A stretch of 64,000 bases of DNA, taken from assembly GCA_026004615.1 (NCBI GenBank), contig BPJM01000003.1:310001-374000 (forward strand). Direction: 5' to 3'. Below are positions 40,489-49,402 of this stretch, piece after piece; position 1 is the stretch's first letter, and each line of letters opens with the position of its first letter. The stretch comes from Planctomycetota bacterium. GTDB lineage: Bacteria > Planctomycetota > J058 > J103. The notes below the pieces were generated by a model that was not told the origin of the DNA, ran no database searches, and saw only the letters and a program-made list of their open reading frames with translations. Position numbers and translations under genes: made by a program.

Positions 40489-42714
40489 ATGCGTAGAGCT
40501 GCCGTGCTCCGCCGCTGTGCCGCGGGCGCAGCTCTGTTCGCCGGGATGCTCCTGAGCGCGCTGGCGGGGCTTCCCGCCGCGGCGCGGGCCGAGCAGGCCC
40601 TGCCGCCGCTGGAGCAGCTGCTGCCGCAGGACGCGCTGATGCTGCTGCGGGTCGACCGCAGCGCCGAGCTCGAGCAGGCGTGGCAGCAGAGCCACGCCGC
40701 GGCGGTCTGCGCCGCGTTCCGCCCGGTGTTCGAGGAGCTGTGGGAAGGGTTGCGCGGGCGTCTGCCCGGCTCGCAACAGGCCGGCCAGCCCGGTCCGCTC
40801 GAGACGGTCGAGACCGTGGCCGGCCTGCTCGGGGGCGGCTTCGAGCTCGCCATCGCCGGGGTGGATCGCGAGCGCGGTGCGCCGCGGCTGCTCGCCCGGA
40901 TCGAGGTCGGCGCTCGCGAGCGAGAGCTGGCGCAGCTGCTCGGTCAGCTGGCGCGCGCCAACCGGCACCGGCGCGGCCCCGAGCCCTTCACCCACCAGGG
41001 CATCGAGGTGCGCCACCTCGTCGATCCGCCCCTGTACCACGCGCGGGTGGGCTCGAGCTGGCTGCTGGCGCTTTTTGCGGACGACATGAAGCAGCTGCTC
41101 GACCGGGCGCGGGCGGCGGCGGGCGGCGGCAGCATCGCCGCCCCGCTCGCCATGCACGACGCCTACGTGCAGGCGAAGGCGCGCGCGCTCGGGGACCGCC
41201 CCGCGCTGGGCTGGCTCTATCTGAACCTCCAGGCACTCCTGCGGCTGGGCGAGGCGCCGCCCGAACTCCTGCAGCGACTCGGGCTGGACAGCGCGCGCGC
41301 GCTCGGGCTGGGCATGTGCGTGGATGGCGGGCGGCTGGCGAGCAGCCTCTATCTCTGCGCCCCCATGCCCAAGGGCGGGCGGGGCGGGATCTTCGCCGTG
41401 CTCGAGCAGGGGCCGGTCGACCGGAGCGTGGCGCGGCTCGCGCCGGCGAGCGCGAGCGGCCTGCTGGCCGTTCACCTCGATCTCCAGCGGCTGTACCGCG
41501 GGCTGATGGAGCTCTTCGCGGCCCTGGATCCCGAGCAGGCCGCCCGGGCGGAACAGCAGCTCACCCAGGCCGAGGGCGAGCTCGGGGTGGCGATCCGCCA
41601 GGACCTGCTGTTCAACCTGGGCAGCGACTGGGCGTGGATCACCTTCCCGCCGCCGGCGGGGGGACTGGCGCAGACGGTGGCCACGGTCGGGGTGCGCGAT
41701 GCCGACCGCTTCATGAACGCGCTGGGGAAGCTGTTTGCCAAGGCCGGCCTGGAGCTGCGCCGGCGCACGCTGGACGGCCGCACCTACTACTACGCGCTGG
41801 CGCCGCTGGGCCGGCTGGGCGGCGATGTGCAGCGGGTGTTCGAGCGCAACCCCGGCGGTGCGTTGTTCGCGCTGCTGGGGAGCAGCCTGTGCTTCACCGT
41901 CGTCGGTGACCGGCTGGTGCTGGGCGACATGCCGCACACCCTCGCCGACTACTTCGATGCGCTCACCGCGGGCGGCACCGGGCCGCGGGGCGCCGCCGGG
42001 GCGAGCCTGGCGGACGTCGCGGCGTTCCAGCAGGCGATCGGGGGCTGGCCCGAGGACGCCATGCTGCTGTCCTGGAGCGAGCCGCGCGCGAGCTTCGGCG
42101 GCTACTACAACTTCGGCCTGCGGCTCGCCAAGGCGTTGGAGGGCTGGGCGCGCATGGCAGGGCTCCCGCTGGATGTGAACCTCATGCCGCGCGCCGAGCA
42201 GCTCCTGCCCCACCTGGTGCCGGGCACGAGCAGCCTGCGCTGGCTGCCCGATGGGATGCTCCTGGAGAGCCGTGCCACCATGGGCGGGCTCGACAGCGGC
42301 GCGGTCGTGCTGGCGGCGGTGGGCCTGGGGGCCGCGATCGCCGTGCCCAACCTGCTGGAGAGCCGCAAGGGGGCCAACGAGGCGATGGCGAAGAGCACGC
42401 TGCGGGCGCTGTTCACGTTCCAGGCGCTCTTCCGCGAAGGCGACAAGGATGGCGACGGTCGGCTGGACTACGCGGAGAGCCTCGGGGAGCTGTTCGCAGC
42501 CGGCCTGATCGACGAGGTGCTGGCGAGCGGCCGGAAGCAGGGCTACCGCTTCCGGATCCTCTCCGCGGACGAGGACACCTGGTCGGCCGTCGCCGAGCCG
42601 CTGGAGCCCGGCCGGAGCGGTGACCGCTGGTTCTTCATCGACGAGACGGGGGTGATCCGCCAGAGCGAGCACGGGCCCGCCAGCGCGGACAGTCCGCCCG
42701 TGGGTGGCCGCTGA
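40489..42714 (+). CDS. Exported DUF3352-like protein with C-terminal pilin-like/EF-hand module
   Basis: A 741-aa protein with a signal peptide (AGAALFAGMLLSALAGLPAAARA). The body (about 38-600) resembles DUF3352-type exported proteins: QDALMLLRVD, a long series of LAIAGVD..., WLYLNLQALL, MLLSWSEP. At about 604-625 is a hydrophobic, pilin-like stretch (AVGLGAAIAVPNLLESRKGANEA). It is followed by a module like the C-terminus of small type IV pilin-like proteins (STLRALFTFQALFREGDKDG, LFAAGLIDEVLASGRKQGYRF). Residues 652-663 form a canonical EF-hand loop, DKDGDGRLDYAE, so calcium binding is likely. The pilin-like part is internal and lacks a prepilin cleavage site, so it is a borrowed module rather than a pilin. 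GAGGGGGA lies before the ATG. 282 bp downstream of rpoC. Confidence 0.7.
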   Translation: MRRAAVLRRCAAGAALFAGMLLSALAGLPAAARAEQALPPLEQLLPQDALMLLRVDRSAELEQAWQQSHAAAVCAAFRPVFEELWEGLRGRLPGSQQAGQPGPLETVETVAGLLGGGFELAIAGVDRERGAPRLLARIEVGARERELAQLLGQLARANRHRRGPEPFTHQGIEVRHLVDPPLYHARVGSSWLLALFADDMKQLLDRARAAAGGGSIAAPLAMHDAYVQAKARALGDRPALGWLYLNLQALLRLGEAPPELLQRLGLDSARALGLGMCVDGGRLASSLYLCAPMPKGGRGGIFAVLEQGPVDRSVARLAPASASGLLAVHLDLQRLYRGLMELFAALDPEQAARAEQQLTQAEGELGVAIRQDLLFNLGSDWAWITFPPPAGGLAQTVATVGVRDADRFMNALGKLFAKAGLELRRRTLDGRTYYYALAPLGRLGGDVQRVFERNPGGALFALLGSSLCFTVVGDRLVLGDMPHTLADYFDALTAGGTGPRGAAGASLADVAAFQQAIGGWPEDAMLLSWSEPRASFGGYYNFGLRLAKALEGWARMAGLPLDVNLMPRAEQLLPHLVPGTSSLRWLPDGMLLESRATMGGLDSGAVVLAAVGLGAAIAVPNLLESRKGANEAMAKSTLRALFTFQALFREGDKDGDGRLDYAESLGELFAAGLIDEVLASGRKQGYRFRILSADEDTWSAVAEPLEPGRSGDRWFFIDETGVIRQSEHGPASADSPPVGGR

Positions 42715-42775
42715 GCGCGGCCGCGCCCTGCGCGGCCAGGGGCCCCGGCCCGGGCTCGGAGGAGATCGTGAGCCT

Positions 42776-43984
42776 GTGAGAGGACAACCCCTCGAGCCGG
42801 CACGGGCGGACGCCTCCGCACCGCCGGGCCAGGGCCCCGAGCGCACCGACACCGTGGTGATCGGCGCGGGCCCGGCCGGGCTCGCCGCCGCGGCGTGTCT
42901 GGGCCGGGCCGGGGTGCCGTACGTGGTGCTGGAGCGCGAGCAGCAGGTGGCGCCGGTCTGGCGCCGGCACTACGAGCGGCTGTGCCTGCACACGGTCAAG
43001 GAGCAGTCCGCGCTGCCCTTCATGCCGTTTCCGGATGACTGGCCGCGCTACGTGCCGCGCGCGCGGTTCGTCGAGTACCTGGAACGGTACGCGGAGCGGT
43101 TCGGCATCCGGCCCCGCTTCGGCCAGGAGGTCACCGAGCTGGTGCCGGCCGCTGGGGCGGGCTGGCGGGTGCGGACCGCGGCCGGCAGCCGGCTGGAGGC
43201 CGAGCGGGTGGTGGTGGCGACCGGCTATACCTGCGAGCCGTGCGTGCCGAGCTGGCCGGGCCAGGAGCACTACCGCGGGCAGGTGCTCCACAGCGCGCGC
43301 TACCGCAATGGCGCGCCGTTTTCCGGCCGCCGGGTGCTGGTGGTCGGCGCCGGCAACTCCGGAGCGGAGATCGCGCTCGATCTGTGGGAGGCGGGCGCGC
43401 GCCCGGCGCTGAGTGTGCGGGGTCCGGTGCACGTGGTGCCGCGCGATCTGCTGGGTACGCCCGCGCAGCGCAGCGCCATCCTGCTCAGCAAGCTGCCGCT
43501 CTGGCTCGCCGATGCGATCGGGAGCACGCTCGCCCGGCTCGCCATGGGCGACCTCGAGCGCTACGGGCTGCGCCGCCCGCGCTGCGGTCCGCTCACCCAG
43601 GTCGTGCGCTACGGGCGCATCCCCTGGATCGACATCGGCACCGTGGCGCTGATCAAGCAGGGCCAGCTGCCGGTCTTCCCCGGCATCGAGCGGTTCACCG
43701 AGCGCGGGGTACGCTTCGCCGGCGGCCGCGAGGAGGAGTTCGACGCCGTGCTGCTCGCCACCGGCTACCGGGCGCGGCTGGACCGCTTGCTCGCCGGCGC
43801 CGCGGAACTGACCGACGAGCGGGGCTATCCGCGCTGGCACGGGCGCGAGGTGCCCGGGCGGCCGGGGCTGTATTTCATCGGTTTCGCCAACCCGATCTCG
43901 GGGGCGCTGCGCGAGATCGCCCTCGAGGCGCGGCGCATCGCCGCCGCCATCGCGGCGCGGCGCGGGACGGTGCCCCAGGGCTAG
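42776..43984 (+). CDS. Flavin-containing monooxygenase-like oxidoreductase
   Basis: A 402-aa class B flavoprotein monooxygenase. FAD Rossmann motif VIGAGPAGLAAA near residue 25, FMO-type signature YRGQVLHSARY (compare FxGxxxHxxxY) near 165, NADPH Rossmann motif VVGAGNSGAEIAL near 185, and the terminal ATGY motif (LLATGYRARL). The active site is typical of the YUCCA-like/NADPH-dependent oxidase group. The GTG at 42776 is chosen because GGAGGAG lies about 10 bp upstream. First of four oxidative-enzyme genes (Rieske oxygenase, P450, MpaB-like). Substrate unknown; the group may modify a lipid or terpenoid (inference). Confidence 0.85.
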   Translation: MRGQPLEPARADASAPPGQGPERTDTVVIGAGPAGLAAAACLGRAGVPYVVLEREQQVAPVWRRHYERLCLHTVKEQSALPFMPFPDDWPRYVPRARFVEYLERYAERFGIRPRFGQEVTELVPAAGAGWRVRTAAGSRLEAERVVVATGYTCEPCVPSWPGQEHYRGQVLHSARYRNGAPFSGRRVLVVGAGNSGAEIALDLWEAGARPALSVRGPVHVVPRDLLGTPAQRSAILLSKLPLWLADAIGSTLARLAMGDLERYGLRRPRCGPLTQVVRYGRIPWIDIGTVALIKQGQLPVFPGIERFTERGVRFAGGREEEFDAVLLATGYRARLDRLLAGAAELTDERGYPRWHGREVPGRPGLYFIGFANPISGALREIALEARRIAAAIAARRGTVPQG

Positions 43985-44082
43985 CGGGTGCGGAGCGAGG
44001 GTGCGGCCCTCGGGCCGCGCCGGCTGGCCGCCGCCAGGGCGCCGGCTACACTGGCGATGCAGCCGCGGCAGGAGGCGGGCCG

Positions 44083-45084
44083 GTGGGCGAGCTCGATCAC
44101 TGGCAGCCGGTGCGGACCTCTCGCGAGCTCGGGCGGCGGCCGCTCGGGGTGCGGCTCGCCGGCCAGGAGCTGGTGCTGTTCCGCACCGGCGACGGCGCGA
44201 TCGGCGCGCTGCGCGATGTGTGCCCGCACCGCGGGATGCGGCTCAGCCTGGGCACGGTGCAGGGCGAGCGGCTGGTCTGCCCCTACCACGGCTGGCGGTT
44301 CACCGCCGCCGGCGACGGCGAGAGCCCGGGGACCCCGAAGCTGTATGCCTGTGCGGAGGCGTTCGCGGCGCTGGAGCGCCATGGCGCCATCTGGGTGAAG
44401 TCGCGTCACGCCACGGCGCGCTTTCCGCGGCTGGAGCCCGCCGGCTACTTCCCGGTGCGGGTGCTGCGCCACACCGTGCGCGCCCCGCTGGAGGTGGTGC
44501 TGGACAACTTCACCGAGGTCGAGCACACCGGCACCACGCATCTGTTCCTGGGCTATCCGACCGAGCGGCTGGCCGAGGTCGAGACCCGCGTGGAGACGAC
44601 CGAGGACAGCGTGCGGGTGATCAACCGCGGCCCGCAGCGCTGGCTGCCGGCGCCGTTGGAGCGGCTGTTCCAGATCCGCACCGGGGACGTGTTCACCGAT
44701 GCGTGGACGACCTGCTTCTCGCCGGTCTACACCGAATACGATCAGTGGTGGGCCGATCCCCGCACCGGCGCGCCGCGCCCGTACCGGATCAAGGTGTTCG
44801 TGTTCTTCACGCCGCGCGACGGCGAGTCGACCGAGCTGGTGAGCTTGCTCTACACCAGCGCGCCGCGCTGGGGGCGGCTCGGGCTCAACCGGCTGCTCGA
44901 GCCGCTGCTGGTGCTGCTGGTCGATCTGGAGGTGCGGCTCGACCGGCGCATGGTGGAGAACCTCGCCGACAAGCGGCCCAGCCTGCGCGGCCGCCGGCTG
45001 GGCCGCTTCGACAAGGCGCTCGGGGAGAACCGCCGCCGGCTGGCCCGCATCTACTACGGCTGCGAGGAGCAGGCGGTGCTCTGA
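44083..45084 (+). CDS. Rieske [2Fe-2S] non-haem iron oxygenase
   Basis: A 333-aa Rieske oxygenase alpha-type subunit. Rieske cluster ligands: Cys47-His49 (CPHRG) and Cys66-His69 (CPYHGW). The mononuclear iron site is in the C-terminal domain: NFTEVEHTGTTH, with His148 and His153 as ligands. No hydrophobic membrane segment of KshA/sterol type is obvious, although LLEPLLVLLVDLEV near the C-terminus is hydrophobic. The GTG at 44083 follows GGAGG. Needs a reductase or ferredoxin; none is adjacent, although the preceding flavoprotein belongs to a different class. Part of the oxidative cluster. Confidence 0.87.
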   Translation: MGELDHWQPVRTSRELGRRPLGVRLAGQELVLFRTGDGAIGALRDVCPHRGMRLSLGTVQGERLVCPYHGWRFTAAGDGESPGTPKLYACAEAFAALERHGAIWVKSRHATARFPRLEPAGYFPVRVLRHTVRAPLEVVLDNFTEVEHTGTTHLFLGYPTERLAEVETRVETTEDSVRVINRGPQRWLPAPLERLFQIRTGDVFTDAWTTCFSPVYTEYDQWWADPRTGAPRPYRIKVFVFFTPRDGESTELVSLLYTSAPRWGRLGLNRLLEPLLVLLVDLEVRLDRRMVENLADKRPSLRGRRLGRFDKALGENRRRLARIYYGCEEQAVL

Positions 45085-45239
45085 GGCGCCGCGCGCCGGT
45101 GCTGCGAATGCCGGCGCCAGGCCTCGGCCAGCGCGCTCGGAGGGCGGTGCCTGTGCGGCGGTGGCCGCGGCGAGAAGCCGCAGCACCGCCGCGATGAGCG
45201 CCTGGCGGCTCCGCTCCGCGCCTGCCGAGCACGAGCCCC

Positions 45240-45261
45240 TTGACACGTGGAGTCGTACGAC
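45240..45261 (+). promoter_or_regulatory. -35 plus palindromic site upstream of the P450 gene
   Basis: Perfect TTGACA (45240-45245) followed by the palindrome GTCGTACGAC (45252-45261) in the spacer; the -10 (AAAAGA) is poor. The arrangement suggests a regulated promoter needing or blocked by a dimeric factor. The 259-bp gap 45085-45343 holds nothing else recognised. Confidence 0.35.
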
Positions 45262-45343
45262 CAAAAGACCTCTTGCCCCATGAGTGCATGCCAGCGCCTG
45301 GCCCAGTGCCGGTGCGGGCCGGCGGGTGCGGGGAGGAGCGCCG

Positions 45344-46725
45344 ATGGGCAGCGATCCCACCGCCGGGGCGAGCGCGCCCGCCGCCCCGCCCGCCGGCCAC
45401 TGGTTCTGGGGGCACCGCCCGGAGTTTTTGGCCGACCGGCTGGGCTTTTTGCAGCGCTGCGCCAGCCGCTACGGCGACGCGGTACCGCTGCGCTTCGGGG
45501 CGCTCGGCTTCTGGCTGCTGTCGGATCCCGAGCTGATCGGCGAGGTGCTGACGGTGCGCGCCGCCTCGTTCACCAAGGGCATCGGGTTCCGGCGCATGAA
45601 GGTGCTGCTCGGCGAGGGTCTGCTGACCAGCGAGGGCGAGGTGCACGCCGGGCGCAGCCCGCCTTCCGGACGCGCGAGGTCGAGCGGCATGCGCAGACCA
45701 TGGTCGCTCTCACGCAGCAAGCCGCCCGGCGCTGGCTCGAGGCCCAGCGCGTGGATCTGGCCGTGGAGCTGTCGCAGCTCAGCCTGCGCATCGCGGCCCG
45801 CGCGCTGTTCGGGGCCGAGCTCGCACACCAGGCGGCGCCGATCGGCCGCGCGCTCACCGCGGCGCTGACCCTGCTCGACCGGCGCCTCAACCGGCTGCTG
45901 CCGCTGCCGCTGTGGGTGCCGAGCCCGGACAACCTCCGCCTGCGGCGGGCGCGCGCGGTGCTGGAAGGCGCGGTGCGGGAGCTGATCGCACAGCGCCAGC
46001 GGGCGCCCGCGGCTGGCGCGCCGCCGGACCTGCTCGGCCGCCTGCGGCAGGCGCAGCGCGCGCCGGCCGCGGGCACAGACGCGCCCCGGCTCGGCCGCCG
46101 CGCGCTGCGGGACGAGGTGTTGACGATGCTGCTCGCCGGCCACGAGACGACCGCTCACGGGCTGCTGTTCGCCCTGTGGTTGCTGGCGCGCCATCCGGAG
46201 GTGGAGCAACGGCTGCACGCCGAGGTCGAGCGGGTCCTGGGCGGGCGGCCGGCGAGCGGCCCGGACGCGGCGCGCCTGGAGCTGTGCCAGCAGGTCTTCC
46301 AGGAGGCGCTGCGGCTGTACCCGCCGGTCTGGCTCACGACGCGCCAGGCGGCCGAGGACGTGGTGCTCGGGGGGCGGGTGCGGATCCGCCGCCGGGAGGT
46401 GGTGGGCCTGCCGCAGTGGGTGGTGCACCGCGACCCGCGCTGGTGGCCCGAGCCGCTCGCCTTCCGCCCCGAGCGCTTCGCCCGCGAGGCGCCGCGGCCG
46501 GCGCCGTGGACCTACTTCCCCTTCGGCGGTGGCCGGCGCGCCTGCATCGGGCGCTCGTTCGCGCTGCTGGAGGGGACGGTGGTGCTGGCGACGCTGAGCC
46601 AGCAGGTGCGCTTCGAGATCGACACCCGCCGCCCGTTGCACCTGTTGCCGGCGGTCACCCTGCGTCCCGCCGGCGGGCTGCCGGCCGCGGTGCGGCGCGC
46701 GGGCAGCCCCGCCCGCTGCAGCTGA
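45344..46725 (+). pseudogene. Cytochrome P450, frameshifted with small deletion
   Basis: A P450 of near-complete length: N-terminus GHWFWGHRPEFLADRLGFL, I-helix AGHETTAHGL, ExxR motif QEALRLYPP, PERF-like FRPERFA, and haem ligand FPFGGGRRACIG. Near 45652 the frame changes: GEVHA... in the first frame must jump to AQPAFRTREVERHAQ in the second. At the junction the conserved basic segment (EHRRxRRL) is missing, so roughly 10-15 bases are lost, perhaps by collapse of a GC repeat. This would inactivate the enzyme unless it is an assembly error. The ATG at 45344 follows GGGGAGGAG. Neighbours: Rieske oxygenase and FMO upstream, MpaB-like gene convergent. Confidence 0.85.
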
Positions 46726-46768
46726 GGGCGCGCGGCGCGGCGGGACCGCGGCCCTGGTCCGCTCGCCC

Positions 46769-47719
46769 TCAGCCGGCCAGCACCCAGCGGCCTGCGCGCT
46801 CCAGCGCGCCGCGCACCGCGCGGTCCAGCGCGCCGGCGCGGCTGGAGCCCCGGAGCCGTGCCAGCGCCTCGAAGTAGGCCGGCAGGTAGCGCAGCCGGCC
46901 CGGCAGCCGCCGCAGCCCCGCGCGCAACAGCCGCACCGAGGCCGCGAACACCGCCCGCTCGGCGGGCCCGAAGGCGAGCCCGTAGGCGGCGCGCAGCCGC
47001 TCCGGCAGCAGGCCCGCCGTCATGATCCGGTACCAGCCCATGAGGGGGCGCACCAGCGGGTGGCCCAGCTGCAGCAGCTGCTCGGCGATGCGGCGCGCCG
47101 GTGTGCCGACCTGCAGCAGCTCGGAGTTCCACATCCGGCGGTTGTAGGCGCAGAACGCCTCCCAGTCCGAGGGGATGACCGCGTCCGGGATGCCGAACAG
47201 GCGCGCGAAGCGGCGGGTCTCGGCCAGATACTCCTCCTTCTCCGCCCGGCTGAGCGGGCGCACCAGCAGCTCGAACACCTGGATCGAGGTGTCGTCCAGG
47301 GTCGCCTGCACCCAGTACAGCGCCTGCTCGTCGTTGGCGAGATAGGGCGAGCCGGCTGCGAACGGCCCCGCGCGCTCGTCGAGCCGCCCCCGCACCCGCT
47401 CGTGGATCGCGTGCACGCGGCGCGCCGCCGCGAGCGCGGCCTCCAGATCGCCGAACACCATCGCGAACACGTTCTCGAAGGTGCGCACGAACCGCCCGCG
47501 GGCATCGGCGAGCGTCACCGAGTGGTCGGCCACCGCCTGCGCCACCCACGGATGCGCGAGCTGCAGCAGCGCTGCCCGGCCCCCGCCCAGGAACAGCATC
47601 GCCTCCCGGCCGATCTCCCACGCCAGCGAAGCGGGACCGAACAGGCCCGCCCGCGGGTCCTCGCACTCCGCGGCGAGCTGCACGAGCGAGCGCTCCAGCT
47701 CCGCCCTTCCCACCGCCAC
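46769..47719 (-). CDS. Oxygenase MpaB family (DUF2236) protein
   Basis: A 316-aa all-helical protein of the DUF2236 family, which includes fungal MpaB and the latex-clearing protein, haem b enzymes that cleave polyisoprenoid chains. Family landmarks: GREAMLFLGGGRAALLQLAHPWVAQAVADHS near the N-terminus, FEVVFG-like TFENVFAMVFGD, HAIHERVRG, an ALYWVQATL segment and FCAYNRRMW. The His in LAHP is the probable haem region. GTG start at 47719. Convergent with the P450 gene (43 bp between stops). Its presence with a Rieske oxygenase, FMO and P450 suggests oxidation of a hydrophobic substrate, possibly an isoprenoid (inference). Confidence 0.8.
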   Translation of the reverse strand: MAVGRAELERSLVQLAAECEDPRAGLFGPASLAWEIGREAMLFLGGGRAALLQLAHPWVAQAVADHSVTLADARGRFVRTFENVFAMVFGDLEAALAAARRVHAIHERVRGRLDERAGPFAAGSPYLANDEQALYWVQATLDDTSIQVFELLVRPLSRAEKEEYLAETRRFARLFGIPDAVIPSDWEAFCAYNRRMWNSELLQVGTPARRIAEQLLQLGHPLVRPLMGWYRIMTAGLLPERLRAAYGLAFGPAERAVFAASVRLLRAGLRRLPGRLRYLPAYFEALARLRGSSRAGALDRAVRGALERAGRWVLAG

Positions 47720-47893
47720 CGCGCCCGGCCTCCATCCCGGAGCATAGCCGCGCCCGCCTGCCGCGCCCAGGGGCGCCGAACCGCTACGGGCCGCAGGTGA
47801 GCGGGTCCTCGGGGCAGGGCCAGTCTCCAGGCGCAGCAGCGAGCGCGGGGCCCGCGCGGGTCCTGCCCGGAGGGCGGCGCGGCGCTCGCGCCC

Positions 47894-49219
47894 TCACCGC
47901 TCGCGCGCGGCGGCGCGCAGCCACTGCTCGCGGTCCATGAGTTCGGGCCGGTCGTACAGCACGCGCAGCGCGGTGAGCGCGACCGGGCCGGCGGGGTCAT
48001 CGGGGTCGCGCAGCGCTGCCAGCAACGCGGCACCCACGCGATCGCGCTCTGCGGGCGGGGCGAGCACCGCGGCGTAGAACAGCCGCTCGGCGGCGGCCTG
48101 GCGGGCCGCCGGCTCGCGCGCCGCGCGCAGCTCCCCCAGCGCCGCCCGCACCGCGGCGAGCGCGCTCCCGCTCAGGCCGTGGTGCGCCTGCTCCGCCACC
48201 CGGAGCACGACCGGGAACAGTGGCAACGAGCCGTACAGCCGCTCCGGCCCGCGCGCGAGCGCCTCGGGCCGGAGCGAGCCCCGCACCGTGATCCGCCGGA
48301 AGACTCCCGGCGGGGCGCGGTCGGGCTCCAGCGGCACGACGAGATCGGTCCGCCAGGGCTTGCCCTCCGCCAGCGTCTCGGGCACCTGGATCGCCAGCGC
48401 CCGCACCACCCGGTAGCGCCGGATGGAGCCGCTGGGATCGGCGAGCAGCACCTCCACCTCCAGCGCGCCGTTCCAGCTGCCCATACCACGCCCGCCGTGC
48501 AGGCGCAGTGGCTCGGCGCAGTGGCTCTTCAGCTCGAGCAGCAGCCGGATCGGCTCGCCGGGGGCGAGCAGGGTGCGCGCCACCTGGAGGTCGGCCGCGA
48601 TGACCTCGGCCCGCAGGTACCGCTCGCGGGCCAGCGCCCTCAGCTCCAGCGCGCGCTGGCGCGCCTGGCGCGGCGGCCCGAGCACCAGCAGCGCCTCCAG
48701 CAGGTGCATGGCGCCCAGGTGATCGCCAGCCGCCATCCGCCCCTCCGCTTCGGCGAGCTTGTCCTCGTACCAGGGCACCGGCTCGGGCGGGCGGCGCTCG
48801 GCATGCGCTCGCCAGGAGGGCAGCACCAGCCCGCTCAACCGCCGGGCGGTGCCTTCCAGTTGCGCCTGGAGCGCGCGCAGGCGCGCGAGCATGCGCTCGG
48901 CCTGCTGGATGGCCTGCCGCAGCTCCTGTCGCGCTGCCTCGGGGCCGCGGCGGAGCAGCCGTTGCCATGCCTGCAGGTCGCCGGCCGCGGCGCGCTCCAG
49001 GTCGGTGCAGCCGGAAGGCGGTTCGGTGGTCTGTCCGGTCGCGGTCACCGGCTCGGCCCGCGGCCCGCCGGCAGGATCGGGCTCGGGCGGGGCAGGACCG
49101 TCGTGCTGCCCGGCAACGACCGGCTCCGGCGGTTGTGCCGGGGCCGGGACGGGGGACGCGAGCGCCAGGGCTGCGCTGCCCAACGTCACCCCCAGCAGCA
49201 CGGCCAGTCTCGGCCGCAC
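47894..49219 (-). CDS. Exported protein of unknown function with helical repeats
   Basis: A 441-aa protein with a signal peptide from the GTG at 49219 (VLLGVTLGSAALALASPVPAPA) and a Pro/Glu-rich linker. A helical region follows (about 75-170: ARQELRQAIQQAERMLARLRALQAQLEGTARRLSG), then a beta-rich middle (VARTLLAPGEPIRLLLELKSHC, VEVLLADPSGSIRRYRVVRAL) and a C-terminal segment of short helical, HEAT-like repeats (RAALGELRAAREPAARQAAA, ALLAALRDPDDPAGPVALTALRVLYD). No enzyme motif. Own promoter, divergent from the glycine cleavage operon. Confidence 0.7.
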   Translation of the reverse strand: MRPRLAVLLGVTLGSAALALASPVPAPAQPPEPVVAGQHDGPAPPEPDPAGGPRAEPVTATGQTTEPPSGCTDLERAAAGDLQAWQRLLRRGPEAARQELRQAIQQAERMLARLRALQAQLEGTARRLSGLVLPSWRAHAERRPPEPVPWYEDKLAEAEGRMAAGDHLGAMHLLEALLVLGPPRQARQRALELRALARERYLRAEVIAADLQVARTLLAPGEPIRLLLELKSHCAEPLRLHGGRGMGSWNGALEVEVLLADPSGSIRRYRVVRALAIQVPETLAEGKPWRTDLVVPLEPDRAPPGVFRRITVRGSLRPEALARGPERLYGSLPLFPVVLRVAEQAHHGLSGSALAAVRAALGELRAAREPAARQAAAERLFYAAVLAPPAERDRVGAALLAALRDPDDPAGPVALTALRVLYDRPELMDREQWLRAAARER

Positions 49220-49279
49220 GGCACACGAGCAGTCCGGGCCCGCCACCGCGACCGCCTCCGCTGCCCCCGGACCGGGCCC

Positions 49280-49308
49280 AGTATAGGAGGGAGCTCCCGG
49301 CGCGACAA
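49280..49308 (-). promoter_or_regulatory. Promoter of the exported helical-repeat protein
   Basis: Minus strand TTGTCG (49303-49308), 17 bp, TATACT (49280-49285). The spacer contains the palindrome GGGAGCTCCC (49289-49298). Confidence 0.55.
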
Positions 49309-49341
49309 CCGCGGGGCGCCTGCGCCGCGGGGTCCGTGCGC

Positions 49342-49370
49342 TTGACGAACGGCGGCTCAGGCGCTTGAAT
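49342..49370 (+). promoter_or_regulatory. Promoter of the glycine cleavage operon
   Basis: TTGACG (49342-49347), 17 bp, TTGAAT (49365-49370). The ATG of gcvT is only 33 bp further, leaving no room for a glycine riboswitch. Confidence 0.5.
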
Positions 49371-49402
49371 GGCGCCCTTTCGGCGGTCCCGGAGAGGACG
49401 GC

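Noticed and set aside
49220..49402. Glycine riboswitch upstream of gcvT
   Set aside because: The likely promoter -10 is only 33 bp from the ATG and no tandem aptamer sequence is visible.
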